Part shown: piece by piece, positions 1-6,387 of the stretch | How the letters are laid out: every line of letters starts with the position of its first letter | Position numbering within the stretch: position 1 is the first letter of the stretch | NCBI GenBank assembly: GCA_002409445.1 | Contig: DHNJ01000319.1 | Span: 1 to 7,216, forward strand | From: Armatimonadetes bacterium UBA5419 | GTDB taxonomy: Bacteria; Armatimonadota; UBA10988 | DNA length: 7,216 nt | Reading direction: 5' to 3' | Program-made: the position numbers and the translations under genes | Notes under the pieces: generated by a model | The model's input: the letters and a program-made list of their open reading frames with translations, nothing else | Told to the model about the DNA's origin: nothing | Database searches by the model: none

Positions 1-699
1 GTCGGGCGTGGTCGGCGTGGGGAACCAGAGCGAGGCGTGATGGTTGTTGTCATCGTCCCAGTCGACAACCTCGGCCACCCACGCCCGCTCGCCATCGAGC
101 CCCGGCGGTCCGCCCGGTAGGCTGACCCACGGCAGGCGCGCCTCCGCGCGCCACCCACGGTCGACCGAGACCCACGCCGCTACCGCGCCGGGCAGCGCGC
201 CGCCGGTGCCGGTGTCGATCAGTTGCGCCGCCAGGTCGTCCTTCGCCGGCTGCAGGGTCAGCGCGACGCCCGCGTCGGCAGCGTCCGCCGCCCACCAGAA
301 GCGCAGCAGGTCGCCCTTGTTGCGGTCGCCGCCCGGCGCGATCACCAGCTTGTCGTCCGTCGCCTGCGCCGCGAGGTAGAGGTAGTCCGCGTCCCAGGCA
401 AGCCAAAGCCGCGCGCTGAAGTCCTCACGGCCCGTCCAACGCTCGTTGAAGCCTGTTTGCGCGGGCAGACCGAGGCCCGGGCCCGGCCGCAGCTCCCATT
501 CGAGCAGCTCACCATCAATCGTCGGCGGCTGAGCGAACGGCATGGCGGGCGCCACCCAGACCGCATCGTCGGCCTCAGCGGCCCACGTGGTGGGGGTCAG
601 CGGAGCCGCCGGCCCGACGGGCGGCGCGGGTTGGGCGCTGGTGAGGCTGGCCCAGGCCAAGCCGACGAGCAGCGCGACTAACGACAAGCGTCGATGCAC
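1..699 (-). CDS. Secreted CBM9-like carbohydrate-binding domain protein, partial (C-terminus beyond the left edge)
   Basis: The frame is open from a GTG at 699-697 to the window edge, giving 233 visible residues. Residues 1-22 look like a signal peptide: MHRR, then a hydrophobic run (LSLVALLVGLAWASL), then a TSA|Q cleavage site. A proline/alanine-rich linker follows to about residue 58. From about 59 onward the pattern fits a CBM9-like / DOMON-type beta-sandwich: IDGELLEWEL (61-70), then an edge strand DFSARLWLAWDADYLYLAAQ (93-112), then ATDD and GGDRNKGDLLRFWW (123-136), and later WRAEARLPW. These domains bind glycans and often sit on secreted polysaccharide enzymes, so an export-and-binding role is inferred; a catalytic domain could lie in the missing part. 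GGAG nine bases before GTG is a reasonable ribosome site. The start abuts the TAG of the DUF2961 gene, so the two are almost certainly co-transcribed. The family call is good; the substrate is unknown. Confidence 0.8.
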   Translation of the reverse strand, partial: MHRRLSLVALLVGLAWASLTSAQPAPPVGPAAPLTPTTWAAEADDAVWVAPAMPFAQPPTIDGELLEWELRPGPGLGLPAQTGFNERWTGREDFSARLWLAWDADYLYLAAQATDDKLVIAPGGDRNKGDLLRFWWAADAADAGVALTLQPAKDDLAAQLIDTGTGGALPGAVAAWVSVDRGWRAEARLPWVSLPGGPPGLDGERAWVAEVVDWDDDNNHHASLWFPTPTTPD

Positions 700-1776
700 C
701 TAGATGATCTCCAGCCCGTCGGCGTCGGGCAGCGGCGGGAACTCCGCGGTCGGCAAGGCCTGGTACCAGTACGCGACAGACGCGATGTCATCCCGCAACG
801 GCAGGTACCGCCCGCCCGAACGCCAGCCGAGCGCCTGGATGGTCACTCGCAGCGAGTCGGTGTAGCGGATCGGATCGGTGATATGCCACCGGTACATGCC
901 GAACCGCTGCTGGCTCTGGTAGACCCCGTCTGGCCGGATGACCTGGCTCAGGCCCGCGTAGGGCGTGCAGTATTCCTGGTACTGGCGTGTTGCCTTGTTC
1001 TCGAAGTTGTAGGACCCACAGAAGTAGTCCTCTGTTCCGGTCCCGCAGATCGTCGGCCACTCCTCGTTGTCCAGGTGGAACTTGATCTCGCCCTCACCCC
1101 ACCAGCCGGTGTTGTTGACCTGCCAGGCCATGTACGTACCCGCGTAGTGGCCGGGCCCCGCGACACCATCGAGCAGCGTGTGCACCTCGCCATACGGCAG
1201 CGGGTTGCTGCGACGGAACTGCGCGTGGAAGTAGGCGGCGTCTTCGCTCACCTCGCCCAACGCGTAGTTGACCTGGTAGTAGAGCACCATGTCGGCGCCG
1301 GCCATGTTGGTCAGCGTGATGCGGCAGCGGCGGCGGAAGGGCATCGGCCAGTAGCAGTTGAACGCAGAGCCTGGGTTAACGCAGATCGCCAAGGAGGTCA
1401 GCGGCGCGAACTGGCCCCAGCCACAGGCGAAGAAGTCGCCGACCGGGCACTCGACCGACGGTTGCTCTTGATCGTCCCAGTAGAAGCGGATGATGCTTTG
1501 GCGCCAGTTGCCGGTTGGCGTCATCCAGATCTGCTGGATCGCGCCCGGGCCCTCGATGTCAGCAATCTCGAAGGTCGTCCCCGCGGCAATGACCACCGAC
1601 GGCGACACCTTCCAGCCCTGGCCCAGATCGCGCGCGCAGCCCGCGCCGGTGCCCTCGGTCGCCATGCCGCCCGCCCCGCGCTCGCCGCGGAAGTTCTCCG
1701 GGCTGATAGACCGCGTCTGAGCATCGCTCAGCCGGTGCAGGCTGCCCATATCCACCGCTAGACCGTCAAACTTCAT
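700..1776 (-). CDS. DUF2961 protein, putative GH172 family glycoside hydrolase
   Basis: A 358-residue protein matching DUF2961 over nearly its full length. The opening is typical (SLHRLSDAQTRSISPENFRG at 12-31, then GERGAGGMATEGTG). Family hallmarks follow: GPGAIQQIWM (76-85), MAGADMVLYYQVNY (158-171), GWWGEGEIKFHLD (224-236) and GTGTEDYFCGSYNFE (245-259). DUF2961 is now CAZy family GH172, whose characterised members act on alpha-D-fructofuranosides or alpha-D-arabinofuranosides; the Glu of the GTGTEDY motif (E249 here) is the expected nucleophile. The acid/base is less certain; E268 is a candidate by spacing. There is no signal peptide, so it should work in the cytoplasm on imported oligosaccharides, unlike its two secreted neighbours. 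The ATG has GAGG ten bases upstream (1787-1790). It is first in the leftward unit and transcribed away from the esterase. The family is certain; the sugar is not. Confidence 0.92.
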   Translation of the reverse strand: MKFDGLAVDMGSLHRLSDAQTRSISPENFRGERGAGGMATEGTGAGCARDLGQGWKVSPSVVIAAGTTFEIADIEGPGAIQQIWMTPTGNWRQSIIRFYWDDQEQPSVECPVGDFFACGWGQFAPLTSLAICVNPGSAFNCYWPMPFRRRCRITLTNMAGADMVLYYQVNYALGEVSEDAAYFHAQFRRSNPLPYGEVHTLLDGVAGPGHYAGTYMAWQVNNTGWWGEGEIKFHLDNEEWPTICGTGTEDYFCGSYNFENKATRQYQEYCTPYAGLSQVIRPDGVYQSQQRFGMYRWHITDPIRYTDSLRVTIQALGWRSGGRYLPLRDDIASVAYWYQALPTAEFPPLPDADGLEII

Positions 1777-1884
1777 GCCACACCGTCCTCTCTACTCGCG
1801 CAGTTTACGCCACTCAGCCCAACCCTCCTGCCGCTGGGAAGGAACGTGTCACACCACGTCGTATTCGCTGCCGGGAGTCGCTGA
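1777..1884. promoter_or_regulatory. Divergent intergenic region between the GH172 gene and the esterase gene
   Basis: These 108 bp separate two genes read in opposite directions, so promoters for both must lie here or inside the flanking genes. On the minus strand, TAAACT (plus-strand 1802-1807) is a weak -10 candidate placed to give a leader of about 20 bases containing GAGG (1787-1790); no good -35 box is seen at the usual spacing. On the plus strand GGGAG (1873-1877) is a good ribosome site seven bases before the esterase ATG, but no clear -10 stands out. The shared spacer suggests joint control of the glycan genes, which is inference. Confidence 0.5.
1844..1859. promoter_or_regulatory. 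Candidate operator: short inverted repeat ACGTG-N6-CACGT
   Basis: ACGTG (1844-1848) and CACGT (1855-1859) are exact reverse complements separated by six bases, and the centre itself contains the smaller palindrome GTGT-C-ACAC (1846-1854). It lies 25 bases before the esterase ATG in the divergent spacer, where a repressor site could control one or both genes. The arms are only 5 bp, so chance is a real possibility in sequence this G+C-rich. Confidence 0.2.
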
Positions 1885-4065
1885 ATGGCCCGCCGTCTAG
1901 CTGTAACATTCGTTCTCGCCCTCGCCAACCTGGCCTCGGCCGCGGTCACGCTGCCCACGGTCTTCGCCGACCACATGGTGCTGCAACGCGAGCGCGCCGC
2001 GCCCGTGTGGGGTACAGCCGATGCAGGCGAAGCCGTCAGCGTTCGCCTGGGTGACCAAGCGCCACGGACCGCCACCGCCGACGCCGCCGGCAAGTGGCGC
2101 GTAAACCTCCCCGCACAGGCCGCGGGCGGGCCCTTCACGCTCACCGTGCAAGGCACCAACACCCTCACCGTCAACGACGTGTACGTGGGTGAGGTCTGGC
2201 TCTGTTCGGGTCAGTCCAACATGGAGTGGGTCGTCAACAACAGCCTCAACCCCGATACCGAGAAGGCGGCCGCGACGGACCCGCTCATCCGCTGCTTCAC
2301 CGTGCGCAAAGCCACCTCCGGCTACAGTGGGCCGGACGTGCAGGGCGCCTGGCAGGTCTCCTCGCCCGACACCGTGGGCGGCTTCACCGCGGCGGGCTAC
2401 TTCATGGCCCGCGAGCTGCGTCGCGTTCTCGATGTGCCGGTCGGCCTGATCAATAGTTCCTGGGGTGGCACGCGGATCGAGCCCTGGTGCACGCCCGCCA
2501 GCTTCGGCCTGCTGCCCTCGCTCGCCTCAATCGACGAGCGGGTCCGCCTGGCCACCCCCGGCGACCCTAGCCACACCGAGCGCCTGGGCGCGTACGTGAC
2601 CGAGCTGCAGGCCTGGCTCGCGCTGGCCCAGGCAGCCCTCGCCGACGCGCAGCCCGTCGCCGCCCCGCCGGCCTACCCCACCGGTCTGAACTCGCTAGCT
2701 TCCGGCGACTCTCCGCAGCAGCAGCCGACCACCCTCTACCACGCGATGATCGAGGGCTTGGTGCCGTACGCCCTGCGCGGAGCCATCTGGTACCAAGGTG
2801 AGTCCAACCACGGCGAGGGCATGCTCTACGCCGACAAGCAGGAGGCGCTCGTGCGCGGCTGGCGCGACGTCTTCGAGAACCCCGACCTCGCCTTCAACTA
2901 CGTCCAGATCGCTCCCTATAACTACGGCGCCGAGGCCCCGCACATTCTCGCTGAGTTCTGGGAAGCCCAGGAGGCGGCCCTGCGCGTACCCAACACCGGC
3001 ATGGTCGTGACCACCGACATCGCCGACTACAACGACATCCACCCGCGCAACAAGCAGGAGGTCGGCCGGCGCCTGGCGCTGCTGGCCCTGCGTGACACCT
3101 ACGGCCAAGACGTCGTCGCCGACGGGCCGGTCTTCCGCGACTTGAGCCAGGAGGGCGCGCAGCTGCGCGTGCGCTTCGACCACACGTCCGATGGCCTGGC
3201 CACGCGCGACGGCCAGGCGCCGGACTGGTTCCGCATCATCGGCCCGGGCACCGACTTCGAGGAAGCGGTGGCGGTGATCGAGGGCGACAGCGTGCTGCTG
3301 AGCTCGCCCGCCGTTCCGCGCCCCGTCGCGGTCACCTTCGCCTGGGACAAGAGCGCCGAGCCGAACCTGGTCAACAGTGCCGGTCTGCCCGCCCGCCCCT
3401 TCCGCGCAGGGACCGTCCCACCGCGCGACTTCCTCGCCCTGCGCGTGCCGGAGGCCCAGGGCTGGGAGCTGGTCTACGACCTCGACCTCGGCCGGCTCAG
3501 TGCCAGCCCTGAGTACACCGTGGATCGCCACGCCCAGGTGACCCGCCCATTCGACCGCGTGGGCTACTTCATCGAACTTACCACCGGCGGCAAGACCGAC
3601 TACGTCTGGGTCTCGGCCGACCCGTTCACGACCAACACGGCGCACCTCGGCGTGCCGACCGTGGCCAGCGGTGCGGTCTACCAACAACGGTTGACCAACG
3701 TCAACGTGGTCACCAACGCCGCGGGCGTCACGGCCGGCGAAGGCCTGACCGAGTGCAATATCGAGTTCTGGTCACACAACTACGCCAGCGGCAACCGCCT
3801 TGGCCTGCCCGGGGCCAACGGCACGCGTTACGACTTCGATGACTCCTACGGTGAACCGGTCGAGGGCTACGGCAGCATGCAAATGCACAACTTCGGGGCG
3901 CGTCAGACGCTGTTCGCCATCAACAACTGGCGGGCCGGCGCCGGCGCCGACCTGGGCATCGGCAACGCGCCCGCACCGAATGAGCACCCGGACTGGACGT
4001 TCTCGGGGAGCGCCCGCAACTACGAGGCCAAGCGCCTGCGGGTGCTGGTCCGCCTGGCGCCTTAG
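1885..4065 (+). CDS. Secreted sialate O-acetylesterase-family SGNH esterase with extra C-terminal domain
   Basis: A 726-residue exported protein. Residues 1-19 are a signal peptide (MARR, hydrophobic core, ASA|A). Residues 20-100 form an N-terminal beta domain typical of the family (LPTVFADHMVLQRERAAPVW, then GEAVSVRLG and GKWRVNLP). The SGNH esterase domain follows: GQSNMEW with nucleophile S111, NSSWGGTRIEPW (190-201), IWYQGESN (301-308), and DIHPRNK with the Asp384/His386 pair. All expected catalytic blocks are intact, so an active O-acetyl esterase is likely. Family members deacetylate sialic acids or acetylated plant polysaccharides such as xylan; the sequence does not decide between them. 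The esterase part ends near 515. About 200 further residues (about 525-726) form a second, probably beta-rich region with FDRVGYFIEL, WVSADPFT, NIEFWSHNYASGN, GYGSMQMHN and DWTFSGSARNYEAKRL. GGGAG seven bases upstream supports the ATG. It is transcribed divergently from the GH172 gene. Confidence 0.93.
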   Translation: MARRLAVTFVLALANLASAAVTLPTVFADHMVLQRERAAPVWGTADAGEAVSVRLGDQAPRTATADAAGKWRVNLPAQAAGGPFTLTVQGTNTLTVNDVYVGEVWLCSGQSNMEWVVNNSLNPDTEKAAATDPLIRCFTVRKATSGYSGPDVQGAWQVSSPDTVGGFTAAGYFMARELRRVLDVPVGLINSSWGGTRIEPWCTPASFGLLPSLASIDERVRLATPGDPSHTERLGAYVTELQAWLALAQAALADAQPVAAPPAYPTGLNSLASGDSPQQQPTTLYHAMIEGLVPYALRGAIWYQGESNHGEGMLYADKQEALVRGWRDVFENPDLAFNYVQIAPYNYGAEAPHILAEFWEAQEAALRVPNTGMVVTTDIADYNDIHPRNKQEVGRRLALLALRDTYGQDVVADGPVFRDLSQEGAQLRVRFDHTSDGLATRDGQAPDWFRIIGPGTDFEEAVAVIEGDSVLLSSPAVPRPVAVTFAWDKSAEPNLVNSAGLPARPFRAGTVPPRDFLALRVPEAQGWELVYDLDLGRLSASPEYTVDRHAQVTRPFDRVGYFIELTTGGKTDYVWVSADPFTTNTAHLGVPTVASGAVYQQRLTNVNVVTNAAGVTAGEGLTECNIEFWSHNYASGNRLGLPGANGTRYDFDDSYGEPVEGYGSMQMHNFGARQTLFAINNWRAGAGADLGIGNAPAPNEHPDWTFSGSARNYEAKRLRVLVRLAP

Positions 4066-4071
4066 CGCCGG
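4054..4071 (+). terminator. Weak stem-loop across the esterase stop codon
   Basis: GGCGC (4056-4060) pairs with GCGCC (4065-4069) around the loop CTTA, and the stem can be extended by a U-G and a C-G pair. It includes the TAG stop codon (4063-4065). There is no T-run after it, so it is not a classical intrinsic terminator. It might reduce read-through from the esterase into the kinase gene or protect the 3' end. Confidence 0.22.
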
Positions 4072-4073
4072 TG

Positions 4074-4079
4074 TACACT
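4074..4079 (+). promoter_or_regulatory. Candidate -10 box (TACACT) for a leaderless kinase transcript
   Basis: TACACT fits the TANNNT -10 pattern and ends eight bases before the ATG at 4088, so transcription would begin at or next to the start codon. No Shine-Dalgarno sequence lies in the 22-bp gap, which is what a leaderless message would look like. No convincing -35 box is seen 17 bp upstream. Leaderless starts with this layout are well known in Deinococcus-Thermus and Actinobacteria; here it is inference only. Confidence 0.3.
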
Positions 4080-4087
4080 GCTAGCCA

Positions 4088-5305
4088 ATGACCATCCTGA
4101 CTCTCAACAGCGGTAGCTCATCACTCAAGGCTCAGTTATACGACTTCCCCGCCGACCAACCGCCGCGCCCGGTGGCCCGCGCCGCCGTCGAACGGATCGG
4201 TGCGGAAAACGCCGGCCTTTCGTACATCGCACCAGACGGGTCCCGTGTCGCCGACGAGCGAGCGGTCGGCGACCATCTCGCCGGCGTGCACTGGGTGCTC
4301 GCGCAGTTGGCCCACCCGACGCACGGCGCGGTGGCCAGCCTGGCGGACATCGAAGCAGTCGGCCACCGGGTCGTCCATGGCGGCGAGGAGTTCAGCGGCT
4401 CGCTACCGGCCACCCCAGCCGTCATCGACGCGCTGGAGGCGCACGCACACCTCGCCCCGCTGCACAACCCGCCCAACCTCGCCGGCATCCGCGCCTGCGC
4501 CGAGGCCCTGCCCGACGCGCGCCAGGTTTGCATCTTCGACACCGGCCTGCACCACAGCCTCGACCCCGAGGTCTACCTCTACGTCCTGCCCTACGAGCTC
4601 TACACCCAGCACAAGGTCCGCCGGTATGGCTTTCACGGTATTGCCATGCGCTCGCTCGCCGAGCAAGCGGAACTGGTGCTCGGACGCCCGCGCGAGGAGC
4701 TGCGCCTGGTCAACCTCATGCTCGGCAGCGGCACGACCGCCAACGCCCTCGCCTACGGCCGCTCGGTGGCCATCAGCACGGGCCTCACGCCGCTCGAAGG
4801 CCTGATCCAGAGCACCCGCTGCGGAGACCTCGATCCTGGCATTGTGTTGTACTTGCTCCGCCGCGGCTACACCCCCGCCCAGCTGGCCCAGTTGTTCAAC
4901 CGCCGCTCCGGTCTCCTGGGCATCAGCGGGCTGAGCCTCGACGTGCGGGATCTGAAGGAGAACGATGGACCGGCGGCGCGCCTGGCGCTGGACCTGCTGG
5001 CGTACAGCGTGTCGCGCTACGTGGGCGCCTACGCGGCCGACATGGCCGGGCTCGACGTGCTGACGCTGGGCGGCGGCATCGCCCAGCACAACCCCGACCT
5101 GCGGGCGGCCGTCTGCACACCGCTGCGCCATCTGGGCGTCGAGTTGGACGCGGCGACGAACGACCAGGCCGACCCGCGCGTCTCGCAGCTCATCTCGACG
5201 CCCGAGTCACGGGTCGCCGTCGTCCTCGCCGCGGTCGACGAGGAGCTGGTCATGGCCCGCGACACCCGCGACGTCGTCCGTGCCCAGGCTGAGGCCACGT
5301 CGTGA
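4088..5305 (+). CDS. ackA: Acetate kinase-family protein with atypical phosphate/nucleotide loops
   Basis: A 405-residue cytosolic ASKHA-fold kinase, normal length for acetate kinase, which interconverts acetate + ATP and acetyl phosphate + ADP. Conserved features: LNSGSSSLK (N7, S12), GHRVVHGGE (R94), LAPLHNPPN (H126), IFDTGLHHSLDP (D151), RRYGFHG (F182, H183), GLTPLEG (P235), TRCGDLDP (R244), LGISGLSLDVRDL and ISTPESR. The acetate pocket (V96, L125, F182, P235 by comparison with the Methanosarcina enzyme) and the catalytic Arg/His/Asp set are intact. The usual HLGNG loop, however, reads MLGSG (211-215), GIGEN reads GIAQH (330-334), the His of FHGTSH is M187, and TNEE is VDEE (383-386). These changes lie in loops contacting phosphate and nucleotide, so donor specificity may differ. 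No phosphotransacetylase gene is present in the window. The ATG lacks a ribosome site and may be leaderless. It overlaps the racemase gene by four bases. Confidence 0.9.
   Translation: MTILTLNSGSSSLKAQLYDFPADQPPRPVARAAVERIGAENAGLSYIAPDGSRVADERAVGDHLAGVHWVLAQLAHPTHGAVASLADIEAVGHRVVHGGEEFSGSLPATPAVIDALEAHAHLAPLHNPPNLAGIRACAEALPDARQVCIFDTGLHHSLDPEVYLYVLPYELYTQHKVRRYGFHGIAMRSLAEQAELVLGRPREELRLVNLMLGSGTTANALAYGRSVAISTGLTPLEGLIQSTRCGDLDPGIVLYLLRRGYTPAQLAQLFNRRSGLLGISGLSLDVRDLKENDGPAARLALDLLAYSVSRYVGAYAADMAGLDVLTLGGGIAQHNPDLRAAVCTPLRHLGVELDAATNDQADPRVSQLISTPESRVAVVLAAVDEELVMARDTRDVVRAQAEATS
5291..5294 (+). promoter_or_regulatory. Ribosome binding site deciding the GTG start of the racemase
   Basis: GAGG lies seven bases before the GTG at 5302, inside the last codons of the kinase gene. 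With the GTGA overlap of start and stop codons, it supports GTG as the true start and translational coupling of the two genes. Confidence 0.6.
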
Positions 5306-6381
5306 CCGCCTGGGTCGAAGTCGATCTCGCCGCCCTGCGCCACAACTTGGGCCAAGTGCGTAGCATCATCGGTCCGGCGACGCTGCTCTGTGCCGTGGTC
5401 AAGGGCAATGCCTACGGGCACGGCGCCGTGTCCGCGGCGCAGGCCTTCGTCGCCGCGGGGGCCGACTGGCTCGGCGTGACGACGGTCGACGAAGCCGTCG
5501 AGTTACGCGAGGCGGGCCTGCGGGTGCCGATCCTGTTGCTCGCCTCGCACGCTCCAGACGAGGCTGAGGCGGTCGCCGAGCTCGGCTTGGTGCCATTCGT
5601 CTCCGCTGCCGAGGCAGCCCAGACCCTGGCCGCCGCCGCCCGCGCCCTCGACGCCACGCAGGACGTCCACCTGCTGCTCGATTGCGGAATGGGCCGCGAT
5701 GGCGCGCCCCCCGAGACGGTCAGCCAGCTTGCCGAACAAGTCCGCCGCGACCCCAACCTGCGGCTGGCCGGCCTCGCCACGCACTTCCCGCAGGCCACCT
5801 CGCCGAACCGGGCGATTACCCTCGCCCAGTTCCGCCGTTTCGAGGGACTCGCCAACCTGGTCGGCGCCGACGTACTGCGACACTGCGCCAATTCGGCAGC
5901 CTGCCTCGACCTGCCAGAGACCCGCCTCGACATGGTCCGTGTGGGCACGCTGCTCTATGGCCAGTACCCCGCGCCGCACTTGGCTGGGCCCCTGGAGCTG
6001 CGGCCGACCTGGCGCCTGAAGGCGCGGCTGGTCGAGGTCCGCCGGCTGCGCGCGGGCAGCACCATCGGCTACGGCAGCGAGGTCAAGCTCGCGCGCGAGA
6101 CCCGAGTCGGAACGATGCTGCTTGGCTGGCAGCAGGGGCTGACACTCGAGCCGGCCAGCGTCTGGCGCGGTGCGCGCGGACTGCGACGCTGGCTGCGTCG
6201 GGAGCAGCCGTCGGTGACCGTCAACGGGCACCGCTGTCCGCTACTCGGCCGCGTGTCAATGCAGTCGTGCGCCATCGACCTGACTAACGCGCCGGAGGCG
6301 GTGGTGGGCAGCGAGGTCGAAGTTAGCGCGCGGCGGGTCACGGTCGACCGCGCCCTACCCCGCATCCTGCGCGACGAGTAA
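5302..6381 (+). CDS. alr: Alanine racemase-family PLP protein, divergent and short at the C-terminus
   Basis: A 359-residue fold-type III PLP enzyme; alanine racemase interconverts L- and D-alanine, supplying D-Ala for peptidoglycan. The start TAWVEVDLAALRHNL is typical. The PLP lysine is K34 in VVKGNAYGHG (usually VKANAYGHG). Further conserved features are GVTTVDEAVELREAG, CGMGRDG (R132), ATHFPQA (H161), HCANSAA (N197, S198), VRVGTLLYG (R213), and the opposite-face catalytic tyrosine Y257 in IGYGSE. Both catalytic residues are therefore present. Compared with the Geobacillus enzyme, the carbamylated Lys is L125, the GYADG tyrosine is W276 (GWQQG), GRVCMD reads GRVSMQ (319-321), and the closing segment holding the usual NYE motif is missing, leaving only DRALPRILRDE. 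The family usually runs about 370-390 residues. It may be a true racemase of a divergent lineage or one for another amino acid. GTG start and GAGG site overlap the kinase end. Confidence 0.88.
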   Translation: MTAWVEVDLAALRHNLGQVRSIIGPATLLCAVVKGNAYGHGAVSAAQAFVAAGADWLGVTTVDEAVELREAGLRVPILLLASHAPDEAEAVAELGLVPFVSAAEAAQTLAAAARALDATQDVHLLLDCGMGRDGAPPETVSQLAEQVRRDPNLRLAGLATHFPQATSPNRAITLAQFRRFEGLANLVGADVLRHCANSAACLDLPETRLDMVRVGTLLYGQYPAPHLAGPLELRPTWRLKARLVEVRRLRAGSTIGYGSEVKLARETRVGTMLLGWQQGLTLEPASVWRGARGLRRWLRREQPSVTVNGHRCPLLGRVSMQSCAIDLTNAPEAVVGSEVEVSARRVTVDRALPRILRDE

Positions 6382-6387
6382 CGACGA

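Noticed and set aside
223..681. Plus-strand open frame of 152 codons at the left end
   Set aside because: The minus strand here encodes a continuous signal-peptide plus CBM9-like protein running to the edge; the plus-strand product is Arg-rich noise.
697..702. TAG as a recoded (pyrrolysine or read-through) codon joining GH172 and CBM9
   Set aside because: A GTG with a GGAG site and a clean signal peptide follow at once, which is explained better by a new start; no downstream recoding structure was identified.
694..1761. 355-codon open frame on the plus strand opposite the GH172 gene
   Set aside because: Its translation is Arg/Ala/Val-rich without recognisable motifs, while the minus strand gives a full DUF2961 protein; it is an antisense shadow caused by high G+C.
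2695..3687. 330-codon open frame on the minus strand inside the esterase gene
   Set aside because: Low-complexity Val/Gly/Arg-rich translation opposite well-conserved esterase motifs; no family resemblance.
4403..5131. 242-codon minus-strand frame opposite the kinase, and a similar one at 5503-6231 opposite the racemase
   Set aside because: Both mirror strongly recognisable kinase and racemase sequence; their own translations are compositionally biased and motif-free.
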